Positions 8,185-16,954 of a stretch of 51,386 bases of DNA are shown in pieces. Below the pieces are notes generated by a model, which ran no database searches, was not told the origin of the DNA, and saw nothing but the letters and a program-made list of their open reading frames with translations. Both the position numbers and the translations under genes were made by a program. Every line of letters starts with the position of its first letter. Positions within the stretch are counted from its first letter, which is position 1. Source of the stretch: an uncultured bacterium (GTDB taxonomy: Bacteria; Verrucomicrobiota; Kiritimatiellia; RFP12; UBA1067); NCBI GenBank assembly GCA_902764415.1, contig CACWVU010000016.1, forward strand, positions 1 to 51,386, read 5' to 3'.

Positions 8185-8214
8185 ATGAAACAAAGCACCA
8201 AAAGGCGGACTTGA
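8185..8214 (+). CDS. 9-aa upstream ORF (MKQSTKRRT)
   Basis: The ORF begins one base after the predicted transcript start and stops 4 nt before the ATG of the next gene. Its position would allow translational coupling of a downstream gene that has only a weak ribosome site. It could equally be chance. A related sequence (about 22 of 31 bases) opens the small ORF at 10453. Confidence 0.3.
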   Translation: MKQSTKRRT

Positions 8215-8218
8215 AGCC

Positions 8219-9712
8219 ATGACAGCGCAAGAGCTTGAAATCGCGATAAGAGAACATGAAATGCAGCGGCTTGAACTGAAGGAATCGTTCAACGTCGAGT
8301 GCATTGAGGCTGCTTGCGCATTCGCTAACGCCTCCGGCGGCTATATTGTGCTTGGTGTGGACAACAATGGCAACCCCGCAAAGGCGCAGTTGCGCTTTGA
8401 GGCACTTCGCGACTATGAGAACCGTATCGCCACAGCAACCGAACCGTCCGTTTCCGTCGATGCCGAGAAAGTCGCTTTTCGCGATGCTACTGTCGTGGTT
8501 TTGAAGGTGCCGGAGAATCCACTTAAACCCGTTGCGTACAAGGGACGTTCATTCATGCGCAAGGGTAGCGTCAACCATCAGATGACTCCGGTCGAAATTG
8601 CCGAATGTCATTTGAAATCGACAGGCGCGAGTATGGACGCTGTGATTATGTCGGGCGTGACGCGCGCCGATCTCGATATGGACGAAGTGCGCAAGTACAT
8701 GGCAAAAGCCATCGCGGAGGGACGGCGGAATTTCTCGCAGAATGATGATCCTTGGCTTGTTCTGAATAAGCTTCAGCTGGTCAAGTCCGAAGCAGAAATA
8801 ACCAGAGCCGCCTGTCTTCTCTTCGCCAAAGAGCCGCAGATAATGTTTTCGCAGGCCATTATCCACGCAGGTGCGTTTAGGGATGAAGGCGCGTTGATAC
8901 TTGATAGTTGCGATGTCGGCGGGAATATTCAGAACCAAGTCGATAAGACGATAGAATTCATCAAGCGCAACATCAGGCGCAGCATTGTCGTGTCCGGCAA
9001 GGCAGAGCATGATCGCGTATGGGAATATCCAATTGAGGCGTTGAGAGAGACAATCACGAACGCGATATGTCACAGGGATTATTGCTCGCCGCATGACATA
9101 CAAATCAAAATACTGGAGGATCGGCTTGTCGTGATTAGCCCTGGGCTTTTGCCGTTTGACATGGGACTTGAAATGCTGGAGAATCCAGAACATGGTTCGC
9201 GTCCACGCAATAAGCTTGTTGCGCAGGTGTTCTACGACATGCACCTTATAGAGCATTATGGCAGCGGAACCCGGCGAATCAAGGACGAATGCCTTAAGAA
9301 TGGGAATAAACTTCCGAGATGGTCGCAGCAGTATGGCAGCTTCATTACGGTCTACGACTCCAGACTGAAGAAGGATGAGCCTCTAAATGAGCCGATAAAT
9401 GGACGCCCTGACACGATAAAAAGCGCGGATGGTACGATAAATGGCACGATGAACCGGCATGATGAGGTAGTAAACGGCTCAAATGAGGTTGTAAATGAGG
9501 TTGTAAGTGGGCATCGTGAGGTAGAAAATGAGGTAGCAAAAACAGTTCTTGAAGCTATAAAAACCAAACCGGGCATTAAGAAGCCTGAACTTCAGAAAAT
9601 TACAGGAAAGAGCCATGCGACGATAGAGAGAGCGGTAGATTTGCTCAAAAAGCTTTCTGAAATAGAGTATCGTGGAAGTGACAAGACTGGTGGCTACTAC
9701 GCAGTGAAATGA
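8219..9712 (+). CDS. AlbA_2 / HATPase-type putative transcriptional regulator (COG2865-like)
   Basis: The 497-aa protein starts with an AlbA_2 (Schlafen-type) domain at about 10-125, with the typical LELKES and FANASGGYIVLGVDN segments. A linker and a GHKL-like ATP-binding domain with ITNAICHRDY at about 276-285 follow. The C-terminus carries a winged-helix-like domain (KPELQKITGKSHATIERAV, about 445-475). Such proteins are often called ATP-dependent DNA helicase RecG-related or transcriptional regulators and are common on mobile islands and next to defence genes. Residues about 385-440 are low-complexity and encoded by a degenerate DNA repeat (EVVNEVV, GTINGTM). It is the first gene of the A+T-richer island. 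Confidence 0.82.
   Translation: MTAQELEIAIREHEMQRLELKESFNVECIEAACAFANASGGYIVLGVDNNGNPAKAQLRFEALRDYENRIATATEPSVSVDAEKVAFRDATVVVLKVPENPLKPVAYKGRSFMRKGSVNHQMTPVEIAECHLKSTGASMDAVIMSGVTRADLDMDEVRKYMAKAIAEGRRNFSQNDDPWLVLNKLQLVKSEAEITRAACLLFAKEPQIMFSQAIIHAGAFRDEGALILDSCDVGGNIQNQVDKTIEFIKRNIRRSIVVSGKAEHDRVWEYPIEALRETITNAICHRDYCSPHDIQIKILEDRLVVISPGLLPFDMGLEMLENPEHGSRPRNKLVAQVFYDMHLIEHYGSGTRRIKDECLKNGNKLPRWSQQYGSFITVYDSRLKKDEPLNEPINGRPDTIKSADGTINGTMNRHDEVVNGSNEVVNEVVSGHREVENEVAKTVLEAIKTKPGIKKPELQKITGKSHATIERAVDLLKKLSEIEYRGSDKTGGYYAVK
9373..9536. repeat. degenerate in-gene repeat (GATAAATGG / AATGAGGTTGTA units)
   Basis: Within the AlbA_2-type gene the linker is built from imperfect copies of short units, GATAAATGG first and then AATGAGGTTGTAA. 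The reading frame is kept. It parallels the intergenic repeats of other loci. Confidence 0.65.
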
Positions 9713-9725
9713 GGAGTTGTACAAA

Positions 9726-9783
9726 TGGCTTATCAAGTGGCTTATCAAGTGGCCCAGTCAAATGGCCCAGTCGTGGCCCAGTC
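9726..9783. repeat. short tandem repeats TGGCTTATCAAG x2 and TGGCCCAGTC x3
   Basis: Two exact 12-nt copies (9726-9749) are followed by three exact 10-nt copies (9750-9759, 9763-9772, 9774-9783). They sit immediately after the AlbA_2-type gene in a 188-nt gap with no convincing promoter. Confidence 0.8.
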
Positions 9784-9829
9784 AGGGACAAGTCGGGGGG
9801 ACAAGTTAGCTTTTGGTTCAAAGAGGCCT

Positions 9830-9851
9830 GACTCCACCCATGGGTGGAGTC
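9830..9851. promoter_or_regulatory. perfect 22-bp palindrome, possible operator
   Basis: GACTCCACCCA (9830-9840) is followed directly by its reverse complement, TGGGTGGAGTC (9841-9851), and then by a partial third half-site (GGGTGGAGTC, 9854-9863). It lies 50 nt before the next gene and after a regulator gene, so it could be that regulator's binding site. It might also be another repeat product. Confidence 0.5.
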
Positions 9852-9900
9852 GCGGGTGGAGTCGCAAATGCCAGATGCTGGCGCAGAAAGGAACGCACAA

Positions 9901-10449
9901 ATGACCGAGAAAGACAAACTGGCGTTGTGCAAGCCGCTTGCGACGGCAAAGCAAAAGCAGAGAAGCGTCAAAAACGGCAAGCGAAAGGATTGCAAGGGCA
10001 AGGTGTCGCGGACTATCACCTACGGCGTAACAGATCCCGGCAAGGATGGACCAGCTATCATGCGGACGATAGCCGACGAGTTGCCGCGCATCCATGATGC
10101 CATAGGCGACAGGATAGACAAGGTTGCAATTGATTGCCATTATTCAACTCAGTCCTCTCTCTCCTCGCCGTTTGAAGTGGATTACGACAAAACAACAAGT
10201 CTGCAAACTGATTTGAAGATAGGCGAATTCACAATCCGCACCAACTATCGCAACAGTGAATATGCCGATGAAGATTCTCGCAACATCAAGGCGATATTTG
10301 AGGAGCTGAGGCGGCTCCACCATGAACTTGGCGACCAGATAAGCGAGATAGATGACGATCCCGAAACGGCCAGCAGCGCATTGGAGGACATCCACGCCGA
10401 AATGGAAACGCAATTGGATGCTCTTGAAGAGGCGCTTGAAGAAGAGTAA
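9901..10449 (+). CDS. 182-aa protein with internal helical repeat, unknown function
   Basis: I do not recognise a family. ATG 9901 has AAAGGAA 8 nt upstream; the open frame extends further up but only through repeat DNA. The N-terminal ~40 residues are strongly basic. Two copies of a motif I..EL.RIH..GD.I appear (ADELPRIHDAIGDRIDKV and FEELRRLHHELGDQISEI), which suggests a duplicated helical unit. The C-terminus is a strongly acidic coiled coil ending in Glu runs. The basic head and acidic tail fit a nucleic-acid or partner-binding scaffold. Confidence 0.6.
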   Translation: MTEKDKLALCKPLATAKQKQRSVKNGKRKDCKGKVSRTITYGVTDPGKDGPAIMRTIADELPRIHDAIGDRIDKVAIDCHYSTQSSLSSPFEVDYDKTTSLQTDLKIGEFTIRTNYRNSEYADEDSRNIKAIFEELRRLHHELGDQISEIDDDPETASSALEDIHAEMETQLDALEEALEEE

Positions 10450-10452
10450 GCG

Positions 10453-10557
10453 ATGAAACGAAGTTCTCCAAGGCAGGCTCGAAAAAGCGTACCGCAACGG
10501 ATTCGTGCCGCTGCATCTTGTGTTTCTTGTCCTTTGGGGAAAGGGTTGGATAAATGA
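10453..10557 (+). CDS. 34-aa basic ORF coupled to the next gene
   Basis: ATG 10453 lies 3 nt after the preceding stop, and the stop at 10555-10557 overlaps the next ATG as ATGA. The product is Arg/Lys/Ser-rich with two Cys near the end. The overlap and tight spacing suggest translational coupling through the operon. No family is recognised, and it may be a decayed fragment. Confidence 0.3.
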   Translation: MKRSSPRQARKSVPQRIRAAASCVSCPLGKGLDK

Positions 10558-11819
10558 TGGATCTTGAGTCTGAATTACTTTCCGCATCCCAGAAGGTGGG
10601 TGACGCCTTTCGTGTGCAAGACCGTCTGATGGGCAATGCTGCGAATAGCCTTTCCGTCGTTTCGCACAATGTAGATGTGCTAACCTCCGAAACGACGCGC
10701 ATGTGCGAGTTGAGTTCCAACCCGCAGCGCACGATAAAAGAAATAGACGATGAGTTTTGTCGTATAACAGGTCTGAACAAAACTGATTTTGTTTTTCTAG
10801 CGATTGCTACGGCCTTTCAAACTGCCCGATGGATCATTATCGACTGTATGACAGATTTTGGGTCTGGTGCTGAAAGAGACGAGCGAATTGACCACAACGA
10901 TAAATCAATCAAGGATGCGGAGGGCGAATCTATAGATTCAACGGTTGACCGGTTGAAGGACCCGCAGGACATGCGTTATAGAAGCGATGTTATCCGCGGC
11001 AGAACATGGACTGAGATATTGTCGGAGCCTGTTCCGTTTGACGTAATCGATGGTTCGGCAGACTTTGATCTTGGAATGAGCGGTAGGAATCATCGTGAAA
11101 TGACATTGGGACACGATCCTATCCTTGGGTGGTTTTTTGGCACAATCAATATTCTGACAGATACGACAACCCTTAAGAATGTAAAAACATTTATAATGAC
11201 ACGTCAGCCCCGACTTCGCTTTTCAAGAAAAACCACCTTTACAGAAGCGCTGAGGTCTGCATATGCTAGTTGCAGAATTGACAAGAAAAGGTTGTCGGCT
11301 GCTATTGCCATGGAAGCCATACATCTGAAGTCAGATTTCTTTTCCAAAGCAGGATTACCAATCCCAGTCATTACCGCTATACTTCCAGACCTGTCATCAT
11401 CGCTTTATAAAGAAAATTATGACGCTCTTTGTCTTGCAAAAGACATTGGGATTGTTGCATTGCAAGCTAAGACGGCTATCTTGATCAATATTGTAATAGC
11501 ACAGTTGCATGGATATTTCTTTGACGAGAACAAGTACCCATCTAGGGAAGTGTTTGAGGTTAAAACGCGCAAAATACTTCTTTATTCAAATATCATTGCT
11601 GAGTCGTCAAATGTGATTTCGGTTGCAATTCGCAGTCTGCTTGGTGATGTAAAAGCATGGAAACATCTTGATTTTGGAGGGCTGCTCGTATTGCTTTGGC
11701 GGATCATTAAGGATGTAGATTTCATGTACAAAGTTCGCGAGGACTATGTATCTAATAAGTTCAAGGAGATCGTAGTAGGAGATTACGAAAAGCGGCTCTG
11801 GCCGCTAAAGGAGAACTGA
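10554..11819 (+). CDS. 421-aa conserved unknown with NHREMTLGHDP motif
   Basis: The function is unknown. The central segment SGRNHREMTLGHDP followed by ILGWFFGTINILTD resembles a motif I recall from unnamed proteins encoded on accessory islands of anaerobic Firmicutes and Bacteroidetes; this is recollection, not a search. His and Asp in HR..TLGHDP could bind metal. The C-terminal half is rich in hydrophobic helices (AKTAILINIVIAQLHGYFF, LLVLLWRIIKDVDFMY), so it may associate with membranes. The next gene starts after a single base with a good AAGGAG site, so the two products are made together. Confidence 0.6.
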   Translation: MMDLESELLSASQKVGDAFRVQDRLMGNAANSLSVVSHNVDVLTSETTRMCELSSNPQRTIKEIDDEFCRITGLNKTDFVFLAIATAFQTARWIIIDCMTDFGSGAERDERIDHNDKSIKDAEGESIDSTVDRLKDPQDMRYRSDVIRGRTWTEILSEPVPFDVIDGSADFDLGMSGRNHREMTLGHDPILGWFFGTINILTDTTTLKNVKTFIMTRQPRLRFSRKTTFTEALRSAYASCRIDKKRLSAAIAMEAIHLKSDFFSKAGLPIPVITAILPDLSSSLYKENYDALCLAKDIGIVALQAKTAILINIVIAQLHGYFFDENKYPSREVFEVKTRKILLYSNIIAESSNVISVAIRSLLGDVKAWKHLDFGGLLVLLWRIIKDVDFMYKVREDYVSNKFKEIVVGDYEKRLWPLKEN

Positions 11820-11820
11820 A

Positions 11821-13671
11821 ATGGAAGACACAACTAAAGGTGGCCTAGTTGCAGGAGGTGTTGTTGCTCTCCTCGGAGCTATTGCAACGTTTGTCGCATA
11901 CAAGCAAGGGCATGCGTCTGGACATACAGATGGCCTTGCGGAAGGTTTTAGTCTCGCAGAAGAGAAATTCAAAGGACTCAAGGAGAAGTACGAAGAACTA
12001 CAAGAGCAAATTAGAAGGCTCAAAGAGTTCAAGGTGCAAATAGAGCAAGAGCGCGATGGTTCGCGAGCGATGGTTGGCGAGTTGTACAACCTTCTTAAAG
12101 ACCGTCGGCTCATAAATGATGAGTTATATAATAAACTCGTTAATGACCTCTGGGGAGGTAAGATTGATGGCTTCTCAGAAATAATTGATGCCGCAATTAA
12201 TGCGGAACAAGAGGCATTCAATGTAATTAACGGTGGTGCTGGGAAAGGTATGGTCACTCACAAGAGGAACGTGGAGGAAAAAGAGCATGTCTATGATTGT
12301 TACGAATTCCGCATTTCTTTCTCTGATGCTATTAGGGGAATATATGAGTATCCTCCTTTTGAAGAAGTAATCCTGCCGCCTGACGGCATGTTGTTATCTT
12401 CTCCAAAGTTGTTAGCGAGAGTAAAAGAACTTATTCCTGGATGGCGTTTTGACCTTCGCGAAGGAAGGCAATTGCGAGACACCGTTGCTGGGCTTGATTT
12501 TCGAAATGGGGTACATTCGGACAAGCAGGCAAAGGAGAAGTATGACTATGAATGCATATGCAAAAATGCCTTACGCGAGCTGGAAGGTCAGTATGTCCTT
12601 TGTAACAAGGTAAAATTTAGCAGTAAATTCTCATGGGATTCCGTCTCTGCATCGGGAGGATCAAATGAGTTGGACTATGAACATGGAGTCGTTACAAGCG
12701 AATGGCTAGATAATTATATTAGGCAAAAGTGTAGAGAAGTTCGGGATGCGACATCGGCATTCCTCTCCATGCTTTCTGTCGCAGATAAAGAAAGGCTGAC
12801 GCGAAATCAATCTGTCTTAAATGCTATAACAAAGAATCAGTCGCTATCGGGGACTATAGACTTTGTTGACAATTCTCCGTACGTTCGTTTTAGTGATGAC
12901 ATATGTGTCCGCCTTGTGATTCCGAATTTGGCGATATATTTTGAAGGAGATAATTTTGGCGTACACACAAATGATGATCTCCGTCGCGAATTACACGACC
13001 TTATACCTGACTGGAATGACATGCCCATTTCTGATTCGCGGATTGACAAAATGTTGAGTAGTTTCCGCAATGTGTGGAATCGCAAAAGTCATCCACTTCC
13101 GGCAGAAGGAGCGATTAGGCAGTTTTTGCGATTCAAAGACGCAGCAGAAGTTCTGTGCGACAAAGCGCTACGTGATATGGTTGGTGAACAGATAACATGT
13201 CAATCGGTAGAGTTAAAACGAACTGATGGAGTTATCTCTGAATTTTCTTTAGCGCATAGTTCAGAAGTTGAGAAGATGCTTTGCGATGCTGTTGCCAGAG
13301 TGCAAGAGAGATTGAATGAGTTGGCAAAATCACGAAACGCGGTTTTGTATTGTTACGGCGACTTGTTCCCGGAATTGAAAACACCCCGCTATTATGAAAA
13401 ATGGAGAGTGTTTGACAAGACGGCAAACATGCCGCAACTTCGTGTAGGGGACATTGTCAATGGTGTCGTTCGCAATATCAAAGAATATGGTGCTTTCATT
13501 GACTTCGCTGGTACAAGTGGGTTGCTGCACATAAGTGAAATCAGTAACGTCTTCATCAAGGACATAAATGCATTCTTAAAAATTGGCCAGAGCGTTGAGG
13601 TTAAGATAATTGGTATAGACGCAGCCAAAGGCCATATTAGCCTTAGCATGAAACAGTTGAAAAGTTCTTAG
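11821..13671 (+). CDS. membrane-anchored coiled-coil protein with duplicated core and C-terminal S1 RNA-binding domain
   Basis: The 616-aa protein starts with a Gly/Ala-rich TM helix (about 7-26) and then a coiled coil (about 45-90). The core appears duplicated. LIPGW with CKNALRELEGQYVLCNKV in the first copy matches LIPDW with CDKALRDMVGEQITCQSV in the second. The last ~75 residues are a canonical S1 domain (VGDIVNGVVRNIKEYGAFID, GLLHISEIS, ISLSMKQL) as in ribosomal S1 and PNPase. An S1 domain tethered to the membrane is unusual and suggests RNA sensing or RNA anchoring. It lies between the 421-aa unknown and the EEP nuclease. Confidence 0.75.
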   Translation: MEDTTKGGLVAGGVVALLGAIATFVAYKQGHASGHTDGLAEGFSLAEEKFKGLKEKYEELQEQIRRLKEFKVQIEQERDGSRAMVGELYNLLKDRRLINDELYNKLVNDLWGGKIDGFSEIIDAAINAEQEAFNVINGGAGKGMVTHKRNVEEKEHVYDCYEFRISFSDAIRGIYEYPPFEEVILPPDGMLLSSPKLLARVKELIPGWRFDLREGRQLRDTVAGLDFRNGVHSDKQAKEKYDYECICKNALRELEGQYVLCNKVKFSSKFSWDSVSASGGSNELDYEHGVVTSEWLDNYIRQKCREVRDATSAFLSMLSVADKERLTRNQSVLNAITKNQSLSGTIDFVDNSPYVRFSDDICVRLVIPNLAIYFEGDNFGVHTNDDLRRELHDLIPDWNDMPISDSRIDKMLSSFRNVWNRKSHPLPAEGAIRQFLRFKDAAEVLCDKALRDMVGEQITCQSVELKRTDGVISEFSLAHSSEVEKMLCDAVARVQERLNELAKSRNAVLYCYGDLFPELKTPRYYEKWRVFDKTANMPQLRVGDIVNGVVRNIKEYGAFIDFAGTSGLLHISEISNVFIKDINAFLKIGQSVEVKIIGIDAAKGHISLSMKQLKSS

Positions 13672-13698
13672 AAATCGATCACGGACAACTTTGTTGAT

Positions 13699-14664
13699 AT
13701 GTCCTATACGATACTGTCATTCAACATGAGAAACGTCGGCGGGGGAGCGCTGATGAACCGTGACTGGAATACGGTGGCGGACATCATGCGTGACACGCGG
13801 GCGGACATCGTGGCAGTTCAGGAGGTGTTCAGCGAGACCCCCCTAAAACTGCAACTGTGTCAGCGCCTAAATGCCGGATTTCTCTGCGACTGGCGGTATC
13901 GCTGTGTCTCTCGCCAGACTTGCCGCAACATACGTGGCGAGGGGTATGCGTTCTTGTGGAATGCTCGGCGTGTCGATCTTTCCCCAAATGAAAAGGTCAT
14001 TGGCGGCAATCGCGTAGTTGTCGGCGTACACGAGCCGGAGATTCGCACGGAATGGAGTCGTTCGCTTGTGCGCCCGCCGTGTGTAGCCCGCTTTATCCCT
14101 GTTGGGTGGTGTGTTCCCTTCATCGAACTGCGCGTTATCTCGACGCACATTATCTTTGGCGAGGACAAATACTCGCGTGATAGGGGCAATGATCTGTCTG
14201 ACAAGGAAATGCGGCTTGCCGAATATCGGGCGTTGTCCGAAAGGCTGTTTCCGCGCGTCTGCAAAGACCGTTCCGACGGCAATTTCCGAACGCCATATAC
14301 ATTCATTGCGGGGGATTACAACCTTTTGCAGGGGGAATGTTCTGTGATTGATGGACTTCCCAAGGAAGAGGTTGCTTTCATGAAAACGCGACAGATTCTC
14401 GCCTCGACGATAACGCAAGGCGATGACAGCAGCCCCGGTCACTATACCGACCATGACTACGACCATTTCTCGCATTCTGATCGAGAGCATCAATACATTC
14501 ATGGTGTGGAACGGATTGATGCGCCGACAAGGTATTATGGTGGAGACTTCAAGAAGTACGGACAAAAGATGTCCGACCATGTGCCGGTCGCAATGCAATT
14601 TAACGTAGGATCATCAAATCTAGAGCATGTCATGCTTGGAAAAACAACGGAGGAAATCAAATGA
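13699..14664 (+). CDS. endonuclease/exonuclease/phosphatase (EEP, DNase I-like) family protein
   Basis: The 321-aa protein has the EEP catalytic pattern: N9 in SFNMRN, E42 in AVQEV, STHI mid-protein, D206 and N208 in AGDYN, and D293-H294 in SDHVPV. Family members cleave phosphodiester bonds of DNA, RNA or phosphoinositides with Mg2+. No signal peptide is visible, so it should act inside the cell. No clear ribosome site precedes ATG 13699. Its stop overlaps the next ATG (ATGA), tying it to the 742-aa gene. In this operon it is the only protein with an obvious destructive activity and so the likely effector. Confidence 0.85.
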   Translation: MSYTILSFNMRNVGGGALMNRDWNTVADIMRDTRADIVAVQEVFSETPLKLQLCQRLNAGFLCDWRYRCVSRQTCRNIRGEGYAFLWNARRVDLSPNEKVIGGNRVVVGVHEPEIRTEWSRSLVRPPCVARFIPVGWCVPFIELRVISTHIIFGEDKYSRDRGNDLSDKEMRLAEYRALSERLFPRVCKDRSDGNFRTPYTFIAGDYNLLQGECSVIDGLPKEEVAFMKTRQILASTITQGDDSSPGHYTDHDYDHFSHSDREHQYIHGVERIDAPTRYYGGDFKKYGQKMSDHVPVAMQFNVGSSNLEHVMLGKTTEEIK

Positions 14665-16889
14665 ACCTTAAGTTGCTGTTCGGGGATCGTCCGACGGATG
14701 ATGAGAAGCGTAAGGCAGCGATGGTGCTCAATCTTTGCGCCACTTCAATCTCGCGCATAATTGCGTCAAACGACATGGAGGTACTTGATGTCGAGTACAA
14801 CGCCATTCTGAACAACCTGAATCTTCAGAATATGATCAAGGATGAGTCGTTGCTCTCTACGTTCAAGTCCATTCTCGACACGATAACGTTCTATCGGTTG
14901 CAGGCTGGCGACAGAAAGAGAGCGGAGGTTCGGTACCAGCAGAAACTGAACAGCGCGATATGGAGTGTAGGGCAGCAGGGCACCTGCATTCTCTTTGCGC
15001 CAACAAATGCGTGGGCTGCGATTTCAGGGGCGATAATGGCTGTAGGGGCGTTCTGCAATTATAAAAAGACCAAGTCGGACGCAAGAGTAGCCTATGAGGA
15101 TGAACTTTGGAAACTGGAACGTTCGCTGATCGAACAGCTCCACGCGCTTCGTTATTCGCTGTTTGAAACTGCATGGCGTTTGTCCAGTAAATATGATTTC
15201 GCGGACGCTTGGCGCCTGACGATTCCGCAAATCGAACAGTATAATCAAATTCTTGACGAACCAGATGCGGCTTGGCGATACTTCCGTCTGGCTCAATACA
15301 AGGAAAACTTTGAGGCATATCCGTATTATTGGAATGAGTTGGGGGAAAGTGCCTTCATTGCGGCAAACAAGGATGGAATAGATGAAGCAATACGAAACGA
15401 TTTTCTCGCCAAAGCCGAAGCTGCATTTGAAGCGTTTGTGTCCAAGGACGCACGACTTTTGCGCGAGGACATGATTGCTGCCGCAGCCCGTTTGCGGCGC
15501 GTTCAAATTGCCGTGTTGCGGGGGAAGACTTGGGAGGAGTCTGTCGACGGTCAGTTCGGATTTTTGCACGATCTTAAGTCGCTTGCCTGTAGCGCACCAG
15601 ACCTTCTGATGCAGGCGGCAATATTTTATGCGTCTGCATATGAGTCTGGAAAGTCGAAAAGACATTTGGACGCGGCAATTGGACTCATGGAGATGGTTGT
15701 CGCACAGGGGTATGACCAGCCAACGTCATCGCGCCTTTTGAGCAAGATGTACCTTTTGGGCGGTGATGATCGGGAATGTGATTATGCCAATTTACTTGCC
15801 AGATTTGGTCATGCAGGTGTTATAAAGAACGGTGATAATGCTGCACAGATTTTGGTAGAAGCAGATTCATCTGATGTGAAGGAGGGGCTAAGGCGGGTGC
15901 TTTCTCGTCAATTTGATTTGGCGAAACGAGTGTCAAATGGTGGATTGTTTGTCGGCGATGCTGCTACAGTTGATGCCAAGATAGAAAAGTACATTGCTTC
16001 AAAGAGTCTAAGGTTGGATGCTTCTGTCAAAGATATGTTGACGTTGCTATGGGTTGACATAAAGCAGGCATTGAATGCTCAAATGAGGCTTGTAGTAGAG
16101 AAGATTGGCGTGAACAGAGAGCATGTGAAAGAAGTAGCCTGTGCCCTTAATGCAAATGTCGTAAAGGAAATCAATGAGTATAGTGGTAATGTGAGCGAAT
16201 GGGTATCTCAGAAAGGCCGCACTGTTCAGCAACAAAGAGGATTGAACAGGCTTGTTAATCATGCAGAGGAAGCTTTTGTTGAAGGCCTTGTAAGAGCAGC
16301 CGACTTGACATTTGATTTGAAACGAATGGATGACATTATGTCTGTCAGTGATGGCATATCGGCGGTAGAGAGGGAACTGGCCATAATTATGAGAAAGCTT
16401 GGTGTTTCTGCTGGTGAGGGCGGACGCATTGAATCGGAAGACTTTTTCACGTCTGAGGTTTCTGTTGAAAATGTCAAGGAATTGAAATGGGCAGAATATC
16501 AATCTGATCCATCCATTGGTGAAAAGTTGATGCGAGACAAACGTAGCTTCCGTGTTCTTCTTGAGAGTATGAAAGATGTTGTACCCGCTTCATGGAGACT
16601 AGAAGAAGAACTTGAGCGCATGAACTATAAAGTACGTGTTTATACTCAAGGGACATTCCTTGCGGCATGCAATGTTTGGGGCGCGGCTGTGTTTGTGGCG
16701 CACCGACTTTGCACAATGAACCCTGACTATGAAGTGATTCGCTACCCAAGAAGCATTGAAGTCCGATATATGCTTGATTCAATAGATGACACAAGTGAAG
16801 ACAACAGTACAGCCAAAAAAATTGCTGACGATGTGTGTCATGATGTAAAAGGTGTTTGGCATTTTGTCACCGATATTTTTAAAGGATGA
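14661..16889 (+). CDS. 742-aa protein of unknown function with a hydrophobic segment
   Basis: No family is recognised. Most of it is helical. A hydrophobic stretch at about 107-133 (ILFAPTNAWAAISGAIMAVGA) could insert in or touch a membrane. The middle has a TPR-like flavour (repeated amphipathic helices around FLAKAEAAFEAFVSKDARLL and AIFYASAYESGKSKRHLD). The C-terminus is mixed alpha/beta. It starts inside the stop codon of the nuclease gene, so fixed stoichiometry with the nuclease is likely; an inhibitor, sensor or scaffold of the nuclease is possible. Base composition is visibly poorer in G+C than the core genes. Confidence 0.65.
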   Translation: MNLKLLFGDRPTDDEKRKAAMVLNLCATSISRIIASNDMEVLDVEYNAILNNLNLQNMIKDESLLSTFKSILDTITFYRLQAGDRKRAEVRYQQKLNSAIWSVGQQGTCILFAPTNAWAAISGAIMAVGAFCNYKKTKSDARVAYEDELWKLERSLIEQLHALRYSLFETAWRLSSKYDFADAWRLTIPQIEQYNQILDEPDAAWRYFRLAQYKENFEAYPYYWNELGESAFIAANKDGIDEAIRNDFLAKAEAAFEAFVSKDARLLREDMIAAAARLRRVQIAVLRGKTWEESVDGQFGFLHDLKSLACSAPDLLMQAAIFYASAYESGKSKRHLDAAIGLMEMVVAQGYDQPTSSRLLSKMYLLGGDDRECDYANLLARFGHAGVIKNGDNAAQILVEADSSDVKEGLRRVLSRQFDLAKRVSNGGLFVGDAATVDAKIEKYIASKSLRLDASVKDMLTLLWVDIKQALNAQMRLVVEKIGVNREHVKEVACALNANVVKEINEYSGNVSEWVSQKGRTVQQQRGLNRLVNHAEEAFVEGLVRAADLTFDLKRMDDIMSVSDGISAVERELAIIMRKLGVSAGEGGRIESEDFFTSEVSVENVKELKWAEYQSDPSIGEKLMRDKRSFRVLLESMKDVVPASWRLEEELERMNYKVRVYTQGTFLAACNVWGAAVFVAHRLCTMNPDYEVIRYPRSIEVRYMLDSIDDTSEDNSTAKKIADDVCHDVKGVWHFVTDIFKG

Positions 16890-16954
16890 TCTGCCGCGCC
16901 ACCTTCGATGGGTCAGAGTTACTTGGCACACACATGACAAGGAATTGAGAAGAT

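Noticed and set aside
16856..16872. Third sigma-54 promoter (TTGGCATTTTGTCACC)
   Set aside because: It has the GGCA element but no TTGC at the required spacing.
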